DNA from: Clostridiales bacterium UBA1206
GTDB taxonomy: Bacteria > Bacillota > Clostridia > Oscillospirales > CAG-382
DNA: 54,301 nt
Assembly (NCBI GenBank): GCA_002310055.1
Contig: DBXS01000031.1
Location: forward strand, 492-54,792
Direction: 5' to 3'
Numbering within the stretch: the first letter of the stretch is position 1; each line of letters starts with the position of its first letter. The position numbers and the translations under genes were made by a program. A model generated the notes under the pieces. It was not told the origin of the DNA, did not search any database, and saw nothing but the letters and a program-made list of their open reading frames with translations. Positions 24,020 to 33,461 of the stretch are shown here, piece by piece.

Positions 24020-26377
24020 TTATTTGAATTCTACTATTGTAACGCCGGTGTCGCCTTCGCCGTAGCGGCCGCTGCGGAACGAAAGCACGCGCTTGTCGTG
24101 GCGCAGGTGATCCCAGACGGCGTTCCTGAGCGCGCCGGTGCCTTTGCCGTGGATGATGCTGACCGTGTGGTAGCCCGCCATTATCGCGGATTCGAAATAG
24201 CGGTCGATGACGAAATAGGCGTCGTCGCCGGTGAGCCCGCGCACGTCGACTTCGTTTTTGACAGCTTCGGTCGGGTGCGTATACACGGTGGCGCTCTTTT
24301 GCTTTTGAACGGGCTTTTCTTCGCACAGGCGCAGTTCGCCCATCTTGACTTTGGTGGTGATTATCCCGGCGCGGACGGTAACGGTATCGCCGTCGATGGC
24401 GGTGACGACCGCTTTTTTGTTTATGCCGCGGATAGTGACTTCGTCGCCGGTGACGAGCTTGCGCGGAAGGACGTAGTTATCTTCCTCCGGCTCCTCGTCC
24501 TTTACTCCGCTGTTTTTGACTTCGTCGCGTATGAGCTTGCGCGCCGATTCGATATTGTCGAATTTCTTTTCTTTTTCGGCTTCGCGGCGGAGCTTGTTGA
24601 GTTCGTCGAATATATAATCGCTCGAAGCTTTTGCCTGCGCCATAATGCGCGCCGCTTTGTCTTCGGCTTTGGCGACGCGTTCGGCGGCGGCGCGTTCTGA
24701 TTCTTCTTTTTCGGCGCGCGCCTGCTTGAGCGTCTCTTCGGCTTCGCGCAGCAGTTTTTCCGCCTGAGCCTTTTCGCCGGAAAGGCGGCTTTCGGTCTCT
24801 TCCAATCTGCCAATAACGTCTTCGAAATGCACGCTTTCGTCGCTGAGCGCGGCTTTGGCGCGCTCGATTATGCGGTCGGGTATGCCGAGCCGCGTGGAAA
24901 TGGCGAACGCGTTGGATCTGCCGGGAAGTCCCGTGACGAGCCTGTACGTGGGGCGAAGAGTTTCGACGTCGAATTCGCATGAGGCGTTCATAACTCCTTC
25001 GGTCTCCAGCGCGTAGGTCTTGAGCTCGGCGTAATGCGTGGTTGCGGCGGTGACGGCGCCGATGCGGCGCATATCTTCGAGTATGGCTATGGCGAGCGCC
25101 GCGCCCTCAGTGGGGTCGGTGCCGGCGCCGAGTTCGTCGTAAAGCACGAGCGAGCGGTTGGAGGCGTTTTTGATTATGCCGACGATATTCTTTATGTGCG
25201 CAGAAAACGTGGAAAGCGACTGTTCTATGGATTGTTCGTCGCCGATATCGGGCAGGATCTCGTCGAACACGGGCATAACGGTGCCGTGGTCGCAGGGGAT
25301 CTCGAACCCCGCCTGAGTCATCATAGCGAGCAGGCCTATGGTCTTGAGCGTGACGGTCTTGCCGCCGGTGTTGGGTCCGGTTATGACGAGCGTGCCGCTT
25401 TCCCTGCCGCCTAACATCACCGAGATGGGGACGACCGTGTTTTTATCCAGCAGCGGATGGCGCGCCTGAACGAGTTTGACCGTCATATCGTTTTCGTTGA
25501 TGAACGGCGAAACGGCCTCGATAGCAAAAGCGTAATCGGCTTTGCCGAAGATGACCGAAAGATCGGTGATGACGTTGAAATCGCCGGTGATTATATCCGC
25601 CGATAGCGTGACCTGCTCCGAAAGGCGGGCGAGTATGCGTTCGATCTCGTGCGATTCGGCGGAACGCAGTTCGCGCAGTTTGTTGTTGGCTTCGAGCACC
25701 GCCATGGGTTCTATGAACAGGGTCTGCCCAGATGCGGAGGTGTCGTGGACGAGCCCTTTTATTTCGTTCTTATACTCGGCGCGCACGGGGACGACGTACC
25801 TGCCGTTGCGGACGGTGACTATGTTTTCCTGAAGATATTTGGAATAGCTGCCGGCGGTATAGCGTGAAAGCACGTCGCGCACGTCGGATTCGCACTTGCG
25901 CATATTGCGCCTGATACGGAACAGCTCGTCGGAAGCGGTGTCGGCGATCAAATCTTCGGCTATTATGGCGTCGCCTATGGCGCGGTCGAGCGTGCGGTTT
26001 TCGCGCACGAGTTCGAAATACTGCGCCAGCGCGCCCAGATCTTCGTTGCGGTTGGGGTACGCCCGTATCGCCGAGGCGCTGCGCAAAAGCGACTGGATAT
26101 CCAGAAGTTCGCGCGGGGTGAGCGTGGCGCCCTTAGCGGCGCGTTCGACCGACGGGATGACGTCCCTGCCGCTGCCGAACGAAGGCATGGCGCGTTTGGA
26201 TATCATTTCCTTCGCCTTGGCGGTCTCTTCAAGGCGGCGCTTGACGCAGACCGGGTCGTCGCTCGGCTCGAGCGCTTTTATCGCCGCTTTGCCGCTTTCG
26301 GTGCGGACGTAAGACGCCGCTATTTCTATTATTTTATCGTATTCAAGTATCGTTTTTGCTTTGAGGAAGGATTCCAT
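24020..26377 (-). CDS. mutS2: Endonuclease MutS2
   Basis: 785 residues. MutS core and ATPase with Walker A GPNTGGKT (334-341) and Walker B LVLYDELGAGTDP, then a long Glu/Ala/Lys coiled coil (about 500-620), a KOW-like segment, and a C-terminal Smr nuclease domain (about 710-785: VDVRGLTGDDAY, IIHGKGTGALR). Linked to recombination suppression and, in Bacillus, to splitting of collided ribosomes. The ATG at 26377 follows AAGGA and lies inside the 3' end of recO, a 35-nt overlap. Confidence 0.95.
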   Translation of the reverse strand: MESFLKAKTILEYDKIIEIAASYVRTESGKAAIKALEPSDDPVCVKRRLEETAKAKEMISKRAMPSFGSGRDVIPSVERAAKGATLTPRELLDIQSLLRSASAIRAYPNRNEDLGALAQYFELVRENRTLDRAIGDAIIAEDLIADTASDELFRIRRNMRKCESDVRDVLSRYTAGSYSKYLQENIVTVRNGRYVVPVRAEYKNEIKGLVHDTSASGQTLFIEPMAVLEANNKLRELRSAESHEIERILARLSEQVTLSADIITGDFNVITDLSVIFGKADYAFAIEAVSPFINENDMTVKLVQARHPLLDKNTVVPISVMLGGRESGTLVITGPNTGGKTVTLKTIGLLAMMTQAGFEIPCDHGTVMPVFDEILPDIGDEQSIEQSLSTFSAHIKNIVGIIKNASNRSLVLYDELGAGTDPTEGAALAIAILEDMRRIGAVTAATTHYAELKTYALETEGVMNASCEFDVETLRPTYRLVTGLPGRSNAFAISTRLGIPDRIIERAKAALSDESVHFEDVIGRLEETESRLSGEKAQAEKLLREAEETLKQARAEKEESERAAAERVAKAEDKAARIMAQAKASSDYIFDELNKLRREAEKEKKFDNIESARKLIRDEVKNSGVKDEEPEEDNYVLPRKLVTGDEVTIRGINKKAVVTAIDGDTVTVRAGIITTKVKMGELRLCEEKPVQKQKSATVYTHPTEAVKNEVDVRGLTGDDAYFVIDRYFESAIMAGYHTVSIIHGKGTGALRNAVWDHLRHDKRVLSFRSGRYGEGDTGVTIVEFK

Positions 26378-27101
26378 TTTCAATTTCCTTATAAAAATCA
26401 AGTGTTTTGGGCGCGATATCCGCGGCGTAGAGCAGATACTTTTCGCAGAAGGCGCAGAACGTATCCTTGTCTTCGCCGGTCAGCGAAAACGAAAGTATCT
26501 TGTTCCTTGCGCAGCGGTTGAGGTAGTCGAGCGCGCTCACGGCGGCGTCGCCGAGTTCGAACGCTTCTTCTCCCTCGGGCAGGCAGTCGCGGCAGAAAAG
26601 CTCGCTTTCGGCAAACGAAAACACGTTTCCCTTTCCGCCGCAGGAGGCGCACCCCGAAAAATCGGGCGCGAGCCCGAGGATGAGGCACAGGCGGTATTCG
26701 AACACCGCTTTTACGAGTTTGGTCTCGGCCAGCGAATTGGCGAGCGCGTACAGCGCGTTCAGAAACAGCGGCAACACCCCGTCGTTTTCGGCGACCGAAA
26801 CGAGAAAGCACAGTTCAGCCATATACGAAGCCGCCGCGAACGCCGAAAGGTCGCTGCGGATACCGTAGAAGCTTTCGATAAGCGAAGCTTCGGTGAGCGT
26901 CATACGGCCGTTTTTTTCGTAGACCGAAAGTTCGGAATACGCAAACAGCTGCACCGATTTGAGGTACGACGCCGATATGCTGCGCGCGCCGGTGGCGGTC
27001 ACCTGCACCACGCCCTGGGATTCCGTGAGCACGTAGAGCAGTTTGCCTTTTTCGCCGGTGGGTTTTTCTTTTATGACTATGCCTTTGAATTGACGGTCCA
27101 C
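26343..27101 (-). CDS. recO: DNA repair protein RecO
   Basis: 252 residues. N-terminal OB fold (GIVIKEKPTGEKGKLLYVLT), helical region, and a C4 zinc motif CASCGGKG...CRDC (about 150-176). Works with RecR to load RecA in recombinational repair. GTG start directly abutting the era stop (TAAGTG), with AAGGA upstream. Confidence 0.94.
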   Translation of the reverse strand: MDRQFKGIVIKEKPTGEKGKLLYVLTESQGVVQVTATGARSISASYLKSVQLFAYSELSVYEKNGRMTLTEASLIESFYGIRSDLSAFAAASYMAELCFLVSVAENDGVLPLFLNALYALANSLAETKLVKAVFEYRLCLILGLAPDFSGCASCGGKGNVFSFAESELFCRDCLPEGEEAFELGDAAVSALDYLNRCARNKILSFSLTGEDKDTFCAFCEKYLLYAADIAPKTLDFYKEIENGILPQSKNDT

Positions 27102-28013
27102 TTACTCGTCCTTGCCTCCGTAGCCGAATGTGTTGAGCAGCGACTGGCGGTCGCGCCAGTTTTCCTTTACCTTTACCCAGATATCCAGAAACACGCGCGA
27201 ACCGAGTATTTTTTCAAGGTCTTCCCTGGCGTAAGTGCCGATCTTTTTGAGCATTTCGCCGTTTTTGCCTATGACTATCTTCTTGTGGGCCTGTTTTTCC
27301 ACGAACAGTTCGGCGCGGATGGATATAAGGTCTTTCTTTTCTTTGAATTCCTCTATGACCACGGCTATGCCGTGAGGGATCTCGTCGTCGGTGAGGCGCA
27401 GCGCTTTTTCGCGGATGACTTCGGACGCGATCTGTTTTTCGGGCTGGTCGGTGTAAAGATCGTCCGGGAAAAAGTGGGGCGAGGGGGCGAGGAACTTTTT
27501 GAGTTCTTCGAGTATTATACCGACGCCGTCTCCGTTGAGTGCGGAGACCGGTATGACGGAATCGAATTCGTATTCCGCCGAGATCTTTGAGATGTATTCG
27601 AGTATGGCGGTCTTGTCGGTGATATCGACTTTATTGATTATGAGCAGTTTTTTCATCTTTGCTTCGGAATAGCTTTCGAGCGCTTTGCGCTCGTTCGCCG
27701 TGAGCGGCACCGAGGCGTCCACCACGAACATAACGGCGTCGGCGTCGTCGGAAGCGTTGCCGACCGCGTTCATCATATATTTGCCGAGCAGGGTTTTGGG
27801 CGTATGTATGCCCGGCGTATCGATGAAGACGTACTGGTCTGCGCCGTCGGTGAGCACGCCGGTTATGCGGTTGCGGGTGGTCTGCGGCTTTTTGGAAACT
27901 ATCGCCACTTTTTCGCCCACCAGCGCGTTGAGCAGCGTGGATTTCCCCACGTTGGGGCGGCCGGTTATCATAACGAATACGCTTTTGGTTTGTATTTCTT
28001 TGTTCGTATCCAT
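27102..28013 (-). CDS. era: GTPase Era
   Basis: 303-residue GTPase of 16S rRNA maturation. P-loop GRPNVGKST (18-26), DTPGIH, NKVD, and a C-terminal KH domain (about 205-290) including KIVIGKNGEMLKKIGTYARED. ATG follows GAGGGAAAT. Confidence 0.97.
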   Translation of the reverse strand: MDTNKEIQTKSVFVMITGRPNVGKSTLLNALVGEKVAIVSKKPQTTRNRITGVLTDGADQYVFIDTPGIHTPKTLLGKYMMNAVGNASDDADAVMFVVDASVPLTANERKALESYSEAKMKKLLIINKVDITDKTAILEYISKISAEYEFDSVIPVSALNGDGVGIILEELKKFLAPSPHFFPDDLYTDQPEKQIASEVIREKALRLTDDEIPHGIAVVIEEFKEKKDLISIRAELFVEKQAHKKIVIGKNGEMLKKIGTYAREDLEKILGSRVFLDIWVKVKENWRDRQSLLNTFGYGGKDE

Positions 28014-28027
28014 ATTTCCCTCTTATG

Positions 28028-28489
28028 CTATTCGCGGGTCACGCCCTGCGACTGTAATATATCTTCCTGGATCTTTTCCATTTGAAGCCGTTCTTTTTCG
28101 GTCTCGTGGTCGTAGCCTAACAGGTGCAGCGCGGAATGCACGCACAGGAAACAAAGCTCGCGCCGCAGCGAGTGGCAGTATTCCGCCGCCTGCTCTTTTG
28201 CTTTTTCCAAACAGACTATGATGTCGCCCAGCGAGCGCGGTCCGTCGGTAATGTCAAAATCGTCCATAGGGAACGAAAGCACGTCGGTGACTTTGTCGAT
28301 TCCGCGGTATTCGGCGTTGAGCGAACGCACGGTGTCGGCGGTACTGACGGTGATATACACCTCAAAGCCGGAAGCGTCTTTATTCTCGTGCTCGACGGCG
28401 GCGCGCACGCAGCGCTTGATATCGGCTATGATACCGCGCGCGACGGGAATGCCCGATTCGTTGCGGTAAAACACTTTGAGCTCAGCCAT
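28028..28489 (-). CDS. ybeY: Endoribonuclease YbeY
   Basis: 153 residues, rRNA maturation and quality-control RNase. Zinc ligands H118, H122 and H128 in HSALHLLGYDH, with VTDVLSFPM upstream. ATG overlaps the phoH stop by 8 nt, preceded by GAGGAAA. Confidence 0.96.
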   Translation of the reverse strand: MAELKVFYRNESGIPVARGIIADIKRCVRAAVEHENKDASGFEVYITVSTADTVRSLNAEYRGIDKVTDVLSFPMDDFDITDGPRSLGDIIVCLEKAKEQAAEYCHSLRRELCFLCVHSALHLLGYDHETEKERLQMEKIQEDILQSQGVTRE

Positions 28490-29495
28490 TGTTCTGTTTC
28501 CTCCTGAAGACCTGGACGCCCGGTTTGCGTTCGCGTTCGGAAGCCGTCTTCTTTTCGTATGCGAGTATTATCTTCTGCACCAGCGGATGGCGCACCACGT
28601 CTTTGTGCGAGAAGCGGAAGATGGCTATGCCTTCGATGCCCTGAAGGATATCGACGGCTTCGATAAGTCCACTCTTTTTGATGTACGGCAGGTCGATCTG
28701 CGTCACGTCGCCGGTGACGATAGCCTTTGAATTGTTGCCCAGACGCGTCAAAAACATCTTCATCTGCTCGGGGGTGGTGTTCTGCGCCTCGTCGAGTATT
28801 ATGAACGAATCGTCGAGCGTTCTGCCGCGCATATACGCCAGCGGAGCGATCTCGATAGTATTCTTTTCCATGTGCCGCGCGAACGATTCGGCGCCGAGCA
28901 TTTCGCCCAGGGCGTCGTAGAGCGGGCGGAGGTACGGATCTATCTTCTGTTGAAGGTCGCCGGGCAGGAAGCCGAGCTTTTCGCCGGCTTCGACCGCGGG
29001 GCGGGTGAGGATGATGCGCGAGATCTGCTTTTGCTTGAGCGCGGTGACCGCCATCGCCACGGCGAGGAAAGTCTTGCCCGTGCCGGCGGGCCCGACGCCG
29101 AAGGTTATGGTGTTCTTTTTTATAGCGTCGACGTATTTCTGCTGGCCGACCGTTTTGGCTTTGATGGGCTTGCCCTTGTTGGTGAGGCACACGCAATCGT
29201 CGAGCATGCCTTCGAGTTCGCCTGCGCGGTCGTCTTTGACCATAGAGACGACATACCCCACGGTGTTGGCGTCGAGCGTCTCTTCGAGCGGAGCGATCCT
29301 GCCCAGCTGCATTATGGCGTCGTACGCCATTTCCACGTCTTCCGCCGTGTCGCCTTTAACGGTGACGTCGCCGTCGCGGCTGGAAATGCTTACGCCGAAT
29401 TCCTGTTCGAGTATTGCGGCGTTGCCGTCCAGCGTTCCGAACAGTTTCAGTACGAATTCAAGATCGAGCCCTTCTATCTTTTTTTCAAAAGCCAA
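28482..29495 (-). CDS. phoH: PhoH-like ATPase
   Basis: 337 residues. N-terminal KH-like part, then a RecA/helicase-like ATPase with GPAGTGKT (135-142), ILTRPAVEAGEKLGFLPGDL and DEAQNTTPEQMKMFLTRLG. Probable RNA-linked ATPase; the precise role is unclear in any species. TTG start with GGAGTGG upstream. First gene of the eight-gene operon phoH-ybeY-era-recO-mutS2-tsaC-coaE-slt. Confidence 0.93.
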   Translation of the reverse strand: MAFEKKIEGLDLEFVLKLFGTLDGNAAILEQEFGVSISSRDGDVTVKGDTAEDVEMAYDAIMQLGRIAPLEETLDANTVGYVVSMVKDDRAGELEGMLDDCVCLTNKGKPIKAKTVGQQKYVDAIKKNTITFGVGPAGTGKTFLAVAMAVTALKQKQISRIILTRPAVEAGEKLGFLPGDLQQKIDPYLRPLYDALGEMLGAESFARHMEKNTIEIAPLAYMRGRTLDDSFIILDEAQNTTPEQMKMFLTRLGNNSKAIVTGDVTQIDLPYIKKSGLIEAVDILQGIEGIAIFRFSHKDVVRHPLVQKIILAYEKKTASERERKPGVQVFRRKQNNG

Positions 29496-29520
29496 TGATA
29501 TCCACTCCGTTCTTTGCGAA

Positions 29521-29572
29521 TATATACATTCTCAATTTGTTATTATATCACAACAAATTGCAAATGTATATA
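29521..29572. repeat. 21-bp inverted repeat spanning the phoH promoter
   Basis: The arms 29521-29541 and 29552-29572 match at 19 of 21 positions; the mismatches are the two central bases CT versus TG. The 10-nt loop contains the minus-strand TATAAT. This could be an operator for a dimeric repressor. Confidence 0.75.
29542..29570 (-). promoter_or_regulatory. Promoter of phoH operon
   Basis: TATAAT at 29542-29547 with TATACA at 29565-29570, 17-nt spacer. The -35 box is weak, consistent with regulated or activator-helped use. About 40 nt from the phoH TTG. Confidence 0.6.
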
Positions 29573-29642
29573 TTTTTTTGCATATTTCTCGCGTCCGGCG
29601 GAATTTCTTTTATAAAACGCGTTTATGAACATAAAAAACGGG

Positions 29643-29671
29643 TTGAAAAAACGCAAAACAAGGTGTATAAT
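29643..29671 (+). promoter_or_regulatory. Promoter of the PHP-domain gene
   Basis: TTGAAA (29643-29648), 17-nt spacer, TATAAT (29666-29671), 32 nt before the start. Confidence 0.83.
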
Positions 29672-29703
29672 CTGTAACAGATAAAAAAAGGAGCGGACCG
29701 ACA

Positions 29704-30360
29704 ATGAAAATAGATCTCCACGTTCACACGAGCGAGCTTTCGATGTGCGGACAGCTGAAAGCCGAGGAAATAGTGCGGATATACAAAAACGCTGGCTACG
29801 ACGCCGTAGCGATAACCAATCACTTCAATCTCGACACCGCGCAGCACTTTGAGCGGCACGGGATAAGCGATTACATAGGCCATTACCGCCGCGGCTTTGA
29901 ACTTGCCCGCAAAGAAGGCGAAAAGGTCGGGCTCCGAGTATTCTTCGGGTACGAGATACGCTTTACCGAAAACATAAACGATTATCTCGTATTCGGCATG
30001 CCGGACGAGCTGGCGGACGATTACAAGGCGCTGTTTTCGATGCGAGCCAAGGATTTTTCGGCGCTGGCGAACGAGCGCGGTTTTCTGTTTTACCAGGCGC
30101 ATCCGTTCAGGAACGGGATGACGGTGTGCAACCCGGCGATACTTTTCGGCATAGAAGTCCACAACGGGCATCCCGGGCACGACAGCCGCAACGACGTAGC
30201 GAACGCCTGGGCGGAAAAATATAATCTGCATAAGATTAGCGGTTCGGACTGTCACTTTGAAAGCGGCGCCGCCAAGGCGGGTATTATCACGGACAAGGAC
30301 GTGCGCACCACCGAAGAGCTGACAGAAATACTGCGCGCGGACGACTACTATATCATTTGA
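29704..30360 (+). CDS. PHP-domain phosphoesterase
   Basis: 218 residues. PHP motifs in order: DLHVHTS (4-10), TNHFN (about 39-43), GYEIRF, QAHPFRNGM, EVHNGHPGHDS and SGSDCHF near the end, supplying His/Asp metal ligands. The family includes histidinol phosphatases and nucleotide/phosphoester hydrolases; stand-alone members of this size have unclear substrates. ATG after AGGAG. Single gene with promoter and terminator; not near his genes. Confidence 0.88.
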   Translation: MKIDLHVHTSELSMCGQLKAEEIVRIYKNAGYDAVAITNHFNLDTAQHFERHGISDYIGHYRRGFELARKEGEKVGLRVFFGYEIRFTENINDYLVFGMPDELADDYKALFSMRAKDFSALANERGFLFYQAHPFRNGMTVCNPAILFGIEVHNGHPGHDSRNDVANAWAEKYNLHKISGSDCHFESGAAKAGIITDKDVRTTEELTEILRADDYYII

Positions 30361-30370
30361 TTTTGTAATT

Positions 30371-30402
30371 AATTGCCGTTTTTTCAAAAGGCGGCAATTT
30401 TT
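30371..30402 (+). terminator. Terminator after PHP gene
   Basis: AATTGCCG / CGGCAATT stem with 13-nt loop, followed by TTTG and more T. Confidence 0.75.
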
Positions 30403-30413
30403 GTTTGTGCAAC

Positions 30414-30442
30414 TTGACAAACCGATATGAATATGGTATATT
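30414..30442 (+). promoter_or_regulatory. Promoter of orphan solute-binding lipoprotein gene
   Basis: TTGACA (30414-30419), 17-nt spacer, TATATT (30437-30442). Confidence 0.83.
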
Positions 30443-30482
30443 ATATACAGGTATTCCTTTAAACTACAATAGGAGGAAAAAT

Positions 30483-32000
30483 ATGAAAAGAATACTTGCG
30501 ATACTTATTGCACTCGTGATGCTTTGCTCGGTATTCGTCGCCTGCGGCGGCAACGAAGCCGACCCGAGCCAGACCGAAAGCAAACCCGCTGACCAGAGCG
30601 GCGATCCCGGCAGCGAAAGCGCCGAACCCGCCTCGCAGGAAGAGAGTTCCGAAGCGGATCCCTACGCTCACCTCAGAAATTTCGATTTTGAAGAAGAAGA
30701 ATGCATCTTCCTTGTCAACAACGACAACGGCGGAAGATACAAATCAATCGAAATACTTCCCTTCGAGGGCGGTTCGGACGTTTTGAACAGCGCCATTGAA
30801 GAGCGCAACAATTTTGTCGAAGACCTGCTCCACGTCGTGATCAAAGAAGTCCGCAGCAACAACGTGCTCAACGACGCCCGCAACGACATCCAGGGCGAAG
30901 GCCAGTACGACATTCTTATGCCGTGGATGGATTACGCCACCACGCTCGCTTCCGACGCCAGCCTTTACGACCTTTACTCTTTTTCCGACATCATCCATCT
31001 CGACCAGCCGTATTGGGATCAGAGAGCCAACGCCGACCTTTCGTTCGGAAACAAGCTGTTCTTCACGACCGGCGACTTTTCGCTGCTGACCTATGACTGC
31101 ACTCACGCCATAGTGTTCAACAAAAAGCTCGCCCGCGACTCCGGCTGCGACGATATGTACCAGCTCCTGAAGGACGACAACTGGACGTTCGACACACTTT
31201 GGAGCAACGCCAAGCTCGTCACCGCCGACACCAACGGCGTGGACGGCATGACCTATGAAGACACCTGGGGCTTCTACCTCAACCAAAACTTCACCACTTC
31301 GATGTTCATCGGCTCCGGCGAACGCCTCACCAACAAAGACAACGACGATATCCCTCAGCTGGCTCCGCTCAACGACAGATATTCCGCCGTCGTCGACAAG
31401 ATCCGTCAGATCTACAACGACAAGACCTCTACCATCATAATCGAAGATTACCAGAGCCAGATCTCGGGCAAAGACAGCGACGTTTATTCCGCCGCTTCGC
31501 GCGCGACCGGCGAAGGCAGAGCGCTCTTCCGCTCGCTCGCAATGGTCGACCTGAGCGAACTCGACGCCTATGACGTAGAATACGGTCTGCTCCCCGTTCC
31601 CAAATACAACGCCGATCAGGAAGAGTATTACAACATAGTTTCCGCCTTCCTCGCTTCGTGCATCTGCATCCACAACCAGGTAGAAGATCCCGAAATGTCC
31701 GCGGCTGTCGCCGAGGCGATCGCGATCTCTTCCACCTCCACCGTGAGAAGAGCTTACTACGACACCATACTCAAGGGACGCCGCATACCCGATGAAGACG
31801 GCGAATTCGCGCTCGACACCATATTCAACAACCGCGTGTACGAGATCGCCACCATCTACAAGTTCGGCAACCTTCGCGAACTCATCCAGACCTGCGCACG
31901 TTCCAGCACCGATATCCTCGTTTCCACCTACACTTCTATGGAAGGCAGCGTGAACGCGGCGATCGAAGATCTGAAAGACACGTTCGACGGTATCGACTGA
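30483..32000 (+). CDS. Extracellular solute-binding lipoprotein, orphan
   Basis: 505 residues. Lipobox FVAC with anchoring C21, then a Ser/Glu/Pro-rich linker (22-60). The rest has a type 1 sugar-binding layout: YDILMPWMDYATTLASD, the domain-linking HAIVFNKKLARDSG, and VEYGLLPVPKYN before the C-terminal lobe. A ligand such as an oligosaccharide is inferred from the family only. ATG after AGGAGG. No permease or ATPase is next to it, so it would need a transporter encoded elsewhere or act as a sensor. Confidence 0.83.
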   Translation: MKRILAILIALVMLCSVFVACGGNEADPSQTESKPADQSGDPGSESAEPASQEESSEADPYAHLRNFDFEEEECIFLVNNDNGGRYKSIEILPFEGGSDVLNSAIEERNNFVEDLLHVVIKEVRSNNVLNDARNDIQGEGQYDILMPWMDYATTLASDASLYDLYSFSDIIHLDQPYWDQRANADLSFGNKLFFTTGDFSLLTYDCTHAIVFNKKLARDSGCDDMYQLLKDDNWTFDTLWSNAKLVTADTNGVDGMTYEDTWGFYLNQNFTTSMFIGSGERLTNKDNDDIPQLAPLNDRYSAVVDKIRQIYNDKTSTIIIEDYQSQISGKDSDVYSAASRATGEGRALFRSLAMVDLSELDAYDVEYGLLPVPKYNADQEEYYNIVSAFLASCICIHNQVEDPEMSAAVAEAIAISSTSTVRRAYYDTILKGRRIPDEDGEFALDTIFNNRVYEIATIYKFGNLRELIQTCARSSTDILVSTYTSMEGSVNAAIEDLKDTFDGID

Positions 32001-32011
32001 TTTTTCCGAAT

Positions 32012-32053
32012 AAAAAAACGCTCCGCAAGGCTTTTGCCTTGCGGAGTTTTTTT
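32012..32053. terminator. Bidirectional terminator
   Basis: CTCCGCAAGGC / GCCTTGCGGAG with TTTT loop, T7 on the plus strand and A7 on the left. Ends both the lipoprotein transcript and the converging transporter gene. Confidence 0.93.
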
Positions 32054-32059
32054 GTTTTG

Positions 32060-33361
32060 CTATATGGTTGCGGAAAGCGTGAGCAGCGCCGCCGAAAGCA
32101 CCGGCAGCGAAGTCGCGGCGCCGTATTCGACGAACCGCGCGAAGGTGAATCTGACGTCGTACTGTTTGAGCAGCGACATCCACATTATACCCGCCAGAGC
32201 GCCGACCGGCGTGAGGAACGCGCCGATATTGGAGCCGATGACCGTGCCGTACGCGGCGCCGAGCCGCACGGCGGGCTGAGCCGAATTGACTATGGGCGCG
32301 AAAAGCACGCTCATAGGTATGTTATTGGTGATATCCGAAACGAAAAACGAGGCGACGCCGTATTTGAGCACCGCGTGGTCCGAGCCGAAGGCGTTTGCGG
32401 CGAGCGTGATGACTCCGTTTTCCTTGAGCGCGAGCACGATTATGAACATTGAAAGCACAAAAGGCACGAGTACGAACGGAGCACGCTTGGTACAGCCGAT
32501 AAGTTCTGCCGGACGGCGGCGCCTGACGAGCGCGTAAAAGAGCGATATTGCGTACAGCAAAGCGGCGGATATAAGTGCGACCAGCCACATTTCCAGCCCG
32601 AAATACGAGCCCACCGCCATCACGAGCGTGCAGGACGCGAGTATTATTCCGCCGGTGACCGCCGAAAATTTATCGGTGATCGTCGCCTTGACTTCGCGCG
32701 GTTCGATAGGCGATGCGAGCCGCTTGCGGAATATGAGGCGCAGCACCGCGTAAGCGGTGATCCCCGCCGCGGCGGCGGGAAGCGCCATCACTTTGAAATA
32801 GCTTATAAAATCCATACCCACGGAAGAAGCGACGTAGATGTTGGTGGGGTTACCGATTATAAGAGCCATGCTCCAGGTATTGGCGGCGACGAATTCGCTG
32901 ACCAGATACGGCACGGGGTCGACTCCGGCGTGGGCGGCAAAGCGGCAGATGAACGGCGTGAAAGTGAGGATGACGATATCGTTGGACGTGAAAACCGTGA
33001 GCACGGAAACGGTAACGAAGAGCAGCAGGAACAGCCTTTTTTGGCTGTGTCCGGCGTGCGAAAGGGTCACCGAGGCGAGCCATTCGAAAAACCCCGCTTC
33101 GTCGAGGAAGACCGAAAGCAAAGTCATACAAATAAACAGCACGAGTATCTTTATGGGGTTTACTTCGCTGTTTGTTGAAAGGCCTTGCAGAACGCCTGAA
33201 GGCGAAACGCAGCCGAAGATCAGCGCGCACGCCGCGCCCGCGAGAGCGCACAGGCAGTAAGTGCTGAGCGTAAACCGTTTTATTTTTATTTGCGGCATAA
33301 ACAGTACGGAAAGGATTATGCCGGCGCAGGTCAAACCGCCTATAACGAGTGAAAGCGCCAT
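32060..33361 (-). CDS. ArsB/SLC13-type anion transporter
   Basis: 433 residues, about 10-11 membrane helices. Typical of the ion transporter superfamily: FTSNDIVILTFTPFI, LIIGNPTNIYVASS in the first half and its inverted-repeat counterpart GSNIGAFLTPVGALAG in the second. Relatives move arsenite, Na+/H+ or dicarboxylates; the substrate cannot be told. No ars genes are nearby. ATG after AAGGGAAA; an upstream terminator separates it from the preceding gene, so partial read-through may feed it. Confidence 0.88.
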   Translation of the reverse strand: MALSLVIGGLTCAGIILSVLFMPQIKIKRFTLSTYCLCALAGAACALIFGCVSPSGVLQGLSTNSEVNPIKILVLFICMTLLSVFLDEAGFFEWLASVTLSHAGHSQKRLFLLLFVTVSVLTVFTSNDIVILTFTPFICRFAAHAGVDPVPYLVSEFVAANTWSMALIIGNPTNIYVASSVGMDFISYFKVMALPAAAAGITAYAVLRLIFRKRLASPIEPREVKATITDKFSAVTGGIILASCTLVMAVGSYFGLEMWLVALISAALLYAISLFYALVRRRRPAELIGCTKRAPFVLVPFVLSMFIIVLALKENGVITLAANAFGSDHAVLKYGVASFFVSDITNNIPMSVLFAPIVNSAQPAVRLGAAYGTVIGSNIGAFLTPVGALAGIMWMSLLKQYDVRFTFARFVEYGAATSLPVLSAALLTLSATI

Positions 33362-33383
33362 TTGATTTCCCTTTTTTGAGCAT

Positions 33384-33411
33384 AAAAAATCGGTGTGCTT
33401 TCACACACCGA
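33384..33411 (-). terminator. Terminator before the ArsB/SLC13 gene
   Basis: TCGGTGTG / CACACCGA stem, 6-nt loop, T6 on the minus strand. Lies after the 222-residue membrane-protein gene. Confidence 0.87.
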
Positions 33412-33461
33412 AGACGTATTTTAGCACCGCGCGACGCCGCTGTCAATAGTCAAAATGACTA

